Source: CAZLGM01 sp964558875 (GTDB taxonomy: Bacteria; Desulfobacterota; Desulfobulbia; Desulfobulbales; Desulfocapsaceae). Taken from it: 13,008 bases of DNA. The notes beneath the pieces were generated by a model. The model worked only from the letters and a program-made list of their open reading frames with translations, had not been told where the DNA came from and did no database searches. The number at the start of each line of letters is the position of its first letter. Position 1 is the first letter of the stretch. The stretch lies in assembly GCA_964558875.1 (NCBI GenBank), contig CAZLGM010000091.1, forward strand, positions 1-13,008, in the 5' to 3' direction. Positions 6,269 through 13,008 of this stretch are shown here, in pieces. The translations under genes and the position numbers were made by a program.

Positions 6269-7822
6269 ATGGAAACTCAAACTACAGGCGGAATCGGTAA
6301 AGTTTATCTTGTCGGGGCAGGACCCGGCGATACCGGTCTGCTGACCCTGCGCGGCAAATACCTGCTGGAACGGGCAGAGGTGGTCATTTACGATTATCTG
6401 GCCAACAGGAAACTGCTCGAATATGTGCCCAAAGACGCGGAATGCATCTATGCCGGCAAGAAGGGAGGAGGGCTGCATGCCTTTACCCAGGACCAGATCA
6501 ATCACCTGCTCATCCGACACGCCCTGAAAGGCAAGATGGTGGTTCGTCTCAAAGGAGGCGATCCCTTTATTTTCGGACGTGGCGCCGAAGAAATCGAGGA
6601 TTTGATTGCAGAAGATATCCCGTTTGAAGTAGTACCGGGTGTCACTTCGGCAACCGCAGCCGCCACCTATGCCGGTATTCCTATTACCCATCGCGGCTAT
6701 ACCGCCTCAGTGGCTTTTGTTACAGGTCACGAGGATCCCAATAAGAAAAAATCGAATATAGCCTGGGATAAGCTGGCGACCGGGGCCGGTACAATTATTA
6801 TCTATATGGGGATCAAGAACCTGCCCATTATCACCAAAAAGCTGATGGAAAACGGCCGATCTCCCGATACTCCGGTGGCTGTTGTCCGCTGGGCCTCGAC
6901 GCCGAAACAGCATTCCGTTGAAGGAACGCTTGAAACGATTACCGATATCGTGAAAGAAGCGGGGATCAAGCCGCCGGCATTGATTATTGTCGGTGAAGTA
7001 GTAGAGCTGAGAAAACAGATCGACTGGTTTGAGAAACGACCGCTGTTCGGTAAACGCATCATCGTTACCCGTACCCGGCAACAGGCCAGTGAACTGGTGG
7101 CCGGTCTTGAAGAATCCGGTGCGCAATGCCTTGAGTATTCAACCATCAATATCGAACCGGTCGATTCCTATGAGATGCTGGATGATGAGCTGGAACGGCT
7201 TGACGAATACCATTGGATTCTCTTTACTTCAATTAATGGAGTTAACTATTTTTTTAAACGGCTCCATGAGAAAGGTTTGGATGCCAGAGATTTGAAAGGT
7301 CCGGCAATTGCTGTGGTCGGTAAGGCAACGGCTGATGTTCTGCTGGATCATGGGATAAAGGCGGATCTGATGCCCGAGACCTTTACCGGTGACGGCCTGG
7401 CAGAGACTTTGCTTGATCAGGGTGTCGAAGGGCGAAACATTCTTATTCCGCGAGCGGTCAAGGCGCGCGAAATCCTGCCGGAAACCCTGCGGGGAGCCGG
7501 TGCCCAGGTAACCGTGGCGCCCGTTTATCACAATGTTCCACCCCAGGGCCGCAAGGATGATCTAAGAGAGAGCCTTGAAAACGGTAATATCGACATGGTA
7601 ACCTTCACCTCATCGTCTACAGCGCGTAATTTTCTGACAATGGTTGATGCCCAGAGCCAGGAAGAACTGATACGTCTGATGGCAGGTGTTAAAATCGCTG
7701 CAATCGGGCCGATCACAGCGAAAACAGTTGAAGACAGCGGGCTCACGGTAGATGTTGAGCCACGTGAATATACAATTCCTGGTATGATTCAAGCGATTGT
7801 TGAGTATTATTCCACAAAATGA
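6269..7822 (+). CDS. cobA-hemD: Fused uroporphyrinogen-III C-methyltransferase / uroporphyrinogen-III synthase
   Basis: This 517-residue protein joins two tetrapyrrole enzymes. Residues 10-250 are the SAM-dependent methyltransferase CobA/SUMT: VYLVGAGPGD (12-21), VVRLKGGDPFIFGRG (91-105), VPGVTSATAAA (122-132), ITHRG (139-143), and the GT-rich SAM region near 171-182. Residues about 260-517 are HemD: KRIIVTRTRQQASEL opens it and FTSSSTARNF lies in the second lobe. HemD closes hydroxymethylbilane to uroporphyrinogen III; CobA methylates it twice to precorrin-2, the precursor of siroheme, cobamides and, through the siroheme route, heme in sulfate reducers. The fusion is known from several anaerobes, including Desulfovibrio. 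No other hem or cob gene is adjacent in this window. Confidence 0.95.
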   Translation: METQTTGGIGKVYLVGAGPGDTGLLTLRGKYLLERAEVVIYDYLANRKLLEYVPKDAECIYAGKKGGGLHAFTQDQINHLLIRHALKGKMVVRLKGGDPFIFGRGAEEIEDLIAEDIPFEVVPGVTSATAAATYAGIPITHRGYTASVAFVTGHEDPNKKKSNIAWDKLATGAGTIIIYMGIKNLPIITKKLMENGRSPDTPVAVVRWASTPKQHSVEGTLETITDIVKEAGIKPPALIIVGEVVELRKQIDWFEKRPLFGKRIIVTRTRQQASELVAGLEESGAQCLEYSTINIEPVDSYEMLDDELERLDEYHWILFTSINGVNYFFKRLHEKGLDARDLKGPAIAVVGKATADVLLDHGIKADLMPETFTGDGLAETLLDQGVEGRNILIPRAVKAREILPETLRGAGAQVTVAPVYHNVPPQGRKDDLRESLENGNIDMVTFTSSSTARNFLTMVDAQSQEELIRLMAGVKIAAIGPITAKTVEDSGLTVDVEPREYTIPGMIQAIVEYYSTK

Positions 7823-7901
7823 GGTGATCGTGATCGGGCTTAAACTTGCTTCTTCGCGAACAATTTGCACACAATAGTGTAACTGCCTGATAGTTTAAGG
7901 A

Positions 7902-7907
7902 TATAAT
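7902..7907 (+). promoter_or_regulatory. Candidate -10 box of the CULT gene
   Basis: TATAAT, a perfect -10 hexamer, lies 45 bases before the CULT start codon. The -35 region about 17 bases upstream (GTAACT, 7879-7884) matches only three of six positions. No terminator is obvious after cobA-hemD, so readthrough from it is also possible. Confidence 0.45.
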
Positions 7908-7951
7908 TAATGTTGTTTAACAAGGTGTCGTTTACAAACTGTTCATGAGAA

Positions 7952-8350
7952 ATGCGGGTTAGTCCCTGTTTAAGAGAGAACGATCAAGGAGCGGGTCGTT
8001 CAGACGCTCCAACCGTTCGTGAAAAAAAGAAGCCCGAGAAGAGGGTCGACCGTTCAATTCGCTGTGCCCACTGCGGTCATCAGATCACCAGCAAACAGAA
8101 TCGTATAGAAGTAGACGGTTCCCATCAACACACCTTTTTCAATCCGGCCGGGATTGTCTATGAGATCAGCTGTTTTTCCAAAGCTCCGGGCTGCCTGGCA
8201 AGCGGCCCGCCATCCGATGAATTTGCCTGGTTCAAGGGCTTTACCTGGCGATTTGCCATCTGTTCCGGTTGTTTTTCCCACCTTGGCTGGATTTTTCAAT
8301 CAACCGGATCCAGTTTTTTTGGTCTGATTAATAAAAAGTTGGTCGGATAA
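7952..8350 (+). CDS. CULT domain protein (bacterial cereblon-like)
   Basis: This 132-residue protein is a single CULT domain, the ligand-binding fold of eukaryotic cereblon, after a charged 35-residue N-terminus. Zinc cysteines are C38-x2-C41 and C104-x2-C107. The three tryptophans that cage thalidomide-type imides in cereblon are W93, W99 and W113, in the context AWFKGFTW...CSGC...HLGW, which follows human cereblon closely. NP at 64-65 and the FFGL near 122 also fit the family. No signal peptide or membrane segment is seen. Small free-standing CULT proteins are known in some bacteria; their cellular role is not settled, and binding of uridine-like or cyclic imide ligands has been reported for homologues. 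The ATG at 7952 is the only in-frame start but lacks a good Shine-Dalgarno. It is convergent with the SNF2 gene. Confidence 0.85.
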   Translation: MRVSPCLRENDQGAGRSDAPTVREKKKPEKRVDRSIRCAHCGHQITSKQNRIEVDGSHQHTFFNPAGIVYEISCFSKAPGCLASGPPSDEFAWFKGFTWRFAICSGCFSHLGWIFQSTGSSFFGLINKKLVG

Positions 8351-8448
8351 ATAAAATTGTCACCAATTGCCGAGGATGTATTTTTCTCATTGTTTTCAAG
8401 ATACATAAATTTGTGGAATCGTTTACAGGTGCCGCGGATTTTTACAGG

Positions 8449-8489
8449 CTTACCTGTTCGCTATAGCATCACCTATGCGGACAGGTGAG
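8449..8489 (+). repeat. Long hairpin between convergent CULT and SNF2 genes
   Basis: CTTACCTGTTCGC (8449-8461) pairs with GCGGACAGGTGAG (8477-8489) over 13 bp. The two mismatches are G-U pairs only in plus-strand RNA. After a bulged T, ATAG (8463-8466) pairs with CTAT (8473-8476), leaving a six-base loop. No T run follows on either strand, so it is not a classical terminator, but it may protect the 3' ends of one or both transcripts. Confidence 0.5.
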
Positions 8490-8525
8490 ACCGTGGAAAG
8501 CTGCGGTAGCTGTGAGCGATTACGC

Positions 8526-11500
8526 TTATCCTTCCCGAATCAAATCCAACAGATCATCGGCGCTCATCTTGGCGCTCATATCCGAACCTTCCAGCAGGGA
8601 GCCGGCAAGATCGCGTTTTTCCTGGTGCAGTCTGACTATTTNNNNNNNNNNNNNNNNNNNNNNNNNNNNNNNNNNNNNNNNNNNNNNNNNNNNNNNNNNN
8701 NNNNNNNNNNNNNNNNNNNNNNNNNNNNNNNNNNNNNNNNNCCTTCCAGCAGGGAGCCGGCAAGATCGCGTTTTTCCTGGTGCAGTCTGACTATTTTTTC
8801 TTCGATGGTGTTTTTACAGACCAGCCGATAGATAGTCACCGGCCGGGTCTGACCAATTCGATGAGCCCTGTCGGAGGCCTGGTCTTCAATGGCCGGATTC
8901 CACCAGGGGTCCATATGCAGGACATAATCGGCAGCAGTGAGGTTCAGTCCCAGACCGCCCGCTTTGAGGCTGATCAGGAACAGATCGCCTTCACCCGCCT
9001 GAAACCTCTCAACCCGGTCTTTCCTGTTTTTGTTGGATGTAGTGCCGTCCAGGTATTGATAGTGAACTCCCTTCTCATCCAGATGTTCCCGTAAAATCTT
9101 CAGGTGACCGATGAACTGACTGAAGACTAGGGCCTTGTGGCGGCCGCCGATCAGTTCATCGACAACAGAGGCGAAAACATCCAGTTTCGAGCTTTGTATG
9201 GCAGTGTCTTCCGTGATCAGCTTTGGGTTGCAGCAGGCCTGGCGGAGTTTCATGATTTCCGTGAGGATCTGCAGGTGACGACCTTTCTTCTCCCGATTTG
9301 ATTCGAGAATATCAAGAGCGTTCTGCCTGAGCGCTTCATAAAAATACCGTTCACCCTCACTCATCTCCACCTGCAGGGTCACTTCTGTACGGGATGGTAA
9401 TTCATCGAGAACTTCGGATTTAATACGTCGCAGGATAAACGGACGGATAAGCTTTTTCAGCTTCAGCTTTGCCTCCCTGTCCTGATACCGTTCAATAGGG
9501 ATGGCGAAATATCTGTTAAAGTGATTCAGGCTGCTCAACAGTCCTGGGTTAATGAAATTAAACAGATTCCACAATTCACCGAGATGATTTTCAATAGGAG
9601 TGCCGGTTGTGATTAATTTGAATTTGCCGTGCAAACTCATTGCAGCTTTTGAACGTTTTGTTGCCGCGTTTTTTATTGCCTGGGCCTCATCAAGAATAAT
9701 TGTCTGCCAATTGACCGATGCCAGCAACTCGGATTCCTGCTGCAGGAGGGTGTAGGTGGTGGTCAGCAAATCGAAGCTGCCAAGCTCGTTTATGGTTTTT
9801 TTCCGGTCTTTGGTACTCAGAGTCTTGATCTGCAATGTGGGTGCAAAGCGGTTTGCCTCACTGTGCCAGTTGGCGGTAACCGATGTTGGTGCCACAACCA
9901 AAGAAGGGCCTTGCGTGGCATGCAGAAGGATGACGGCCAGGGACTGGAGGGTTTTGCCAAGTCCCATGTCGTCAGCCAGGCAGCCTCCCACACCCCAGCG
10001 TGCCAGTTTGGCCAGCCAATGGAAGCCTTCCACCTGATACTCACGCAGCTCGGCCTGCAGGGTTGATGGGAGTTCCGGCTTGTAGTTCTGCGAGTCGTTT
10101 ATTCTTGTAATCTGGTTTTTCCAGCCGTCATCGGCGTCGGTGTTAGCCTTAGATGCCAGTTTTTCCAGGGGCATGGCCGCCAGGGGATGAATCAGCAGCT
10201 CGTCGTCGTTTGTTTTATCGAAACCGGTGCCATAGCTGTTCATATCCTCGAGGCGTTTTTTCAATTCCTGGGTCAGGGCAATATAATGGCCATCCTCTAT
10301 CTCGATAAAACGGCCACGGGTTGTATCCAGTTTAGACAACAGTTCCTTCAGGTCGATTACTCGGTCCTGGTCGAACTGGAGTGAGCCGCTCATACCAAAC
10401 CAGCTCTGTCTGTTGGTGCGAATCTTCAGGTTCAGGTTCTTCATCGAAACCTGATTGCCGATGGTCAGCTTCTCGCCTTCAGGCCATTCTACGACTACTT
10501 TATCCCGTATGGCTTGAAGTTCCAGCAAAGCCTGCAAACAGTCTTCTGGGTCCTGGAGGTGCCATTCCCGCTCATTTTCCTGTTCCAGATCAATGGCCAG
10601 GTCGAGAATCGGGCAGAGTTCTTCTATTTCACGCGCCTTTGTCTCTTCAAGCGGCAGGTTGCGTTTGGTCTGCTGTCTTTTTCCCTGAACTTCGGCCATC
10701 AGATTTTCAACACCCTGGCCGGGTTTTAGATAGTGACCGCCGTTCTTAAACGGTTTGACAAACATCTCAAGTTTAAATCCTGTCCCATAGGGCAACAGAT
10801 GCATATAAATCGTTGAGTCCGCCTCGACGAAATTGATCTTTGGTCCCTGGTGGGTATGAATATCCGCGGCAATGGCTGAGTGGACCGTCATGAATGATGA
10901 AATATTGCCGATAGCGGTCAGAACCTGCTCACTGGCCTCAATAGGGACCGTCAACCCATCTTTTCCGGTAATCTGGGCAATACGCCGATGGTTGTCATTG
11001 ATTGAGATAATTTTAAATCGGGTCGGCGTTTCGTGAAAGACGCTGATACTTGTATCGGAAAGCGGCTGGGCAAAACGGATATGGAGGTTTTCGCCCCGTT
11101 CCTCCACAAGCAGCTCCGGTTCCCCTTTGACAAATTCAATGGGAACCATTGGAGAACCAGAAAGAAACAGCAGAGGATGACCGATCATTTCTTTGAGTGT
11201 TTTCTCCATCTCAAAGCCGAAACTCACATTCAGGGTGTCCGGATTTTTGGTGCTGTAGATCGTCGAGCAGATCTTTCGATCCTGAAAGGTGAGATAGGAA
11301 AGCTTGCCGGGATTGTGGAGCCGGGAGAGTGAAAGCGGTCTTCCTTTGGACCAGCGGTCGTCATCGCCCAGTTTCTGTTCCCTGGGGCTGATACTTATGG
11401 TCCCGTTTTTATAGGTGATCACCCAGACCAGCCGCAGGGCAGGGCCTGAACCGGGATCATGTTCCGGGCTGGCCGCCTGAATAAGCGCCTGTAATCCCCG

Positions 11501-12847
11501 CTTCCATGGTTCATCCGGCTGTAGAACCGAAAGAATTGAGCAGATAGCCTGTTTTTTCCGGATCTCTTCAATAACCTGGATGTAGTCACTGTTGTCATGG
11601 GATATTTTTGCCAGAATCTCTGCTGCTGAAATGGTAAACAGATAATTGTCACTTTCAGTTGCCCTGGTATACAGGGAAATAAGGTGAGATTCCACATCCG
11701 GCTGCAGTGAACTGTTCAACCAATATTGACAGAGCGCAGTAAAAAGCACTGTCCAACTGTTGGGATTGTCATTGGATTCCAGGTTTATATTGTTTGCAGC
11801 CATTCCGTTGTTCAACTGGGTGGCGGCGAGGATTCCAAGGCATTCGTAGGCACCCTTCAACATCGGAGGGATTGCTGGTGATAAACTGATTGTGTCGATG
11901 AGGTATTGATAACCGTCTTCCTTATCGCTCTGCAGGATGGTGAGAAGAGCGAACAGACCAACAGGGCCGCTGAAGAAAACGTTCTGTCGGCCTGTAATGT
12001 CCCGCAGTATTTCGATATCCTCATCGAACTGCTTTCTGGCCTCTTGCCGGTTGCCGAGAAGAAAGTGCATGGCAACACTGGCGCCGGTACCGACAAAAAA
12101 AGACTGGTAATCTGAAAGAAGATTGTTTGCCTGGGTGAGTTCACCTTTGAAGAGGAGCTGATTGAAAAGAAGGCGAATAAAGGGTATTCCCTCATCCTGG
12201 TTCAAATGGGCGAAGCTCTCTCTGTTGCCAAGATATCCGGTTATTTCGGGAAAATCAGTCAGACTTGACTGGCTGTATCGAATGATTTCGTCAAGCAGAT
12301 AGAGTTGAAATGACGGTGGCAACTGCTTGAACCAGGCGGGATCAAACGGTGCGCAGGTTACCTGCACAGTCAGTGGTATGGCTGATAATATTTCAGTGCA
12401 TTGCCCTGAGAGAAATTCGGCTGATTCGTCAATCAGTTCAAAATCTTGAGTATAAATACCTATGCGCATTTCTCTTGCCGCACGCCAGCATCTTGTCGTC
12501 CATTTCCCATAATAATAAGATACCGGAGCTTCCTTGCGGATGATCTTAACAAAGGTAGAGAAGTTATTCTCCTCTATGCTGATTTTTGCCAGCGTCTCGA
12601 CAAGTTCAGGCACACATTGCTGGTTTTTGTTAACCAGGCCGAGTTCCTGGAATTTTTTGATATGGTGATTCAGGTTGGGTGCGGACGGTTTGTTACCCCG
12701 TGGACTTTTTATCCCGAGCTTACGCAGGCAGTTGACAATGAGTGTTGTGTGGGCCGGTTCATAAACTACCGAGAGAAACTGAAGGATGATCCGTTCGAAT
12801 GAATTGAGATCGTTGTACCGCTTGCGTAAATCTGAATGTGTGGACAT
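8526..12847 (-). CDS. Large SNF2-family DEAD/DEAH helicase, C-terminus interrupted by assembly gap
   Basis: This is a Swi2/Snf2 superfamily 2 ATPase, a DNA-translocating motor. Removing the gap and one duplicated 55-base copy gives 1,388 residues. Residues about 15-90 look like a winged-helix domain. About 90-900 is a family-specific region, helical and perhaps repeat-forming in its first half, with no motif I recognise. The motor occupies the last 450 residues: DDMGLGKTLQ (Walker lysine 965), LDEAQ (D1053), TTGTPIEN (motif III), and LKAGGLGLNLTAAD with DRAHRIGQTRPV (motifs V and VI). The restored end reads EGSDMSAKMSADDLLDLIRE, a typical SNF2 terminus, with a TAA at 8528-8526. As written, the frame falsely stops at 8636. 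The start is MSTHSD at 12847; its Shine-Dalgarno is weak. The role is unknown: RapA-like remodelling, repair or defence are all possible. Confidence 0.9.
8587..8641. repeat. 55-bp direct repeat, left copy, flanking the gap
   Basis: These 55 bases are identical to 8742-8796. They encode the same SNF2 residues (around VRLHQEKRDLAGSLLE) and are most simply the overlapping ends of two contigs that were scaffolded but not merged. Confidence 0.95.
8642..8741. other. Assembly gap of exactly 100 N
   Basis: Exactly 100 undetermined bases is a conventional filler for a scaffold gap of unknown size. The flanking 55-base identity and the restored reading frame suggest the true gap is negative, so nothing is missing here. 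Confidence 0.95.
8742..8796. repeat. 55-bp direct repeat, right copy, flanking the gap
   Basis: This is identical to 8587-8641. Deleting 8642-8796 joins the two contigs into a continuous SNF2 frame: the total of 155 removed bases leaves 4,167 coding bases, exactly 1,389 codons including the stop. Confidence 0.95.
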
Positions 12848-13008
12848 GGGTTATGGACCAACAGGCCAAGAGCATAATTCGCAACAAGTATTAATAGGCC
12901 AAAGCCCTATTGTCCGGATTGAAATGCGGACTAAGGGCCAGCCAGTTACTATATCACGTCTTGCCGGGAATTGTATGGAAAAATTAAGAAAAAATTAAAA
13001 TTGACAGG
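12848..13008 (-). promoter_or_regulatory. Upstream region of the SNF2 gene with inverted repeat
   Basis: No gene is seen. On the minus strand a TATAGT hexamer occurs 18 bases after CATACA, a weak promoter candidate with an AT-rich stretch farther upstream. An imperfect inverted repeat (CCCTATTGTCCG at 12905-12916 and CGGACTAAGGG at 12927-12937) lies between this candidate and the start codon, where an operator or leader hairpin could be. Confidence 0.3.

Noticed and set aside
7985..7990. AAGGAG as the ribosome binding site of the CULT gene
   Set aside because: It is followed by no in-frame start codon at suitable distance. The GTG at 8019 is in another frame.
8587..8796. True duplication, target-site duplication or CRISPR-like direct repeat
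   Set aside because: Exactly 100 N between identical ends inside one gene, and frame restoration on collapse, indicate an assembly artefact.
8475..8831. Plus-strand open frames spanning the N gap
   Set aside because: They exist only because undetermined bases contain no stop codon and the repeat is duplicated; they are antisense to SNF2.
7952..12847. CULT plus SNF2 as a defence operon
   Set aside because: The genes are convergent with a hairpin between them, and no nuclease, sensor or other effector is adjacent. A functional link is possible but not supported by layout.

Overview
The window looks like chromosomal DNA of a Gram-negative anaerobe, most likely a desulfobacterotal (former deltaproteobacterial) sulfate reducer or relative of the Desulfobulbales type. 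This is inferred from gene content and protein style: a CobA-HemD fusion, a phosphoglycerate-mutase-like protein beside homoserine dehydrogenase, and a modified-lid adenylate kinase. No rRNA is present to prove it. I see no phage, insertion sequence, CRISPR array or toxin-antitoxin pair. Most of the window is housekeeping, with a few real oddities.

Left part (1-1762): a partial NmrA-like SDR-type gene runs off the left edge on the minus strand. It is divergent from a secreted dienelactone-hydrolase-family gene on the plus strand. The latter has a perfect Shine-Dalgarno and a signal peptide, but they are in a different frame from the enzyme body. A run of nine T separates the frames, so one added T restores a 246-residue exported protein.

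Minus-strand operon-like run (4908 down to 1645): homoserine dehydrogenase (hom), an apgM-type protein of the family proposed to supply homoserine kinase activity, a YbgC-type acyl-CoA thioesterase, initiator tRNA-fMet, then a strong bidirectional hairpin terminator. The hom/apgM pair suggests a threonine-branch unit.

Middle, plus strand (5268-8350): adenylate kinase with its own terminator, a fused uroporphyrinogen-III C-methyltransferase/synthase (entry to siroheme, cobamides and, in sulfate reducers, heme), then a small protein with a clear CULT domain. CULT is the thalidomide-binding fold of eukaryotic cereblon; the zinc cysteines and all three cage tryptophans are present. This is the most interesting gene in the window.

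Right part (12847 down to 8526): a very large SNF2-family helicase, convergent with the CULT gene. Its last codons are broken in this assembly by a 100-N scaffold gap flanked by identical 55-bp copies. Collapsing the duplication restores a normal SNF2 C-terminus and stop codon. The final 160 bases are its upstream region.
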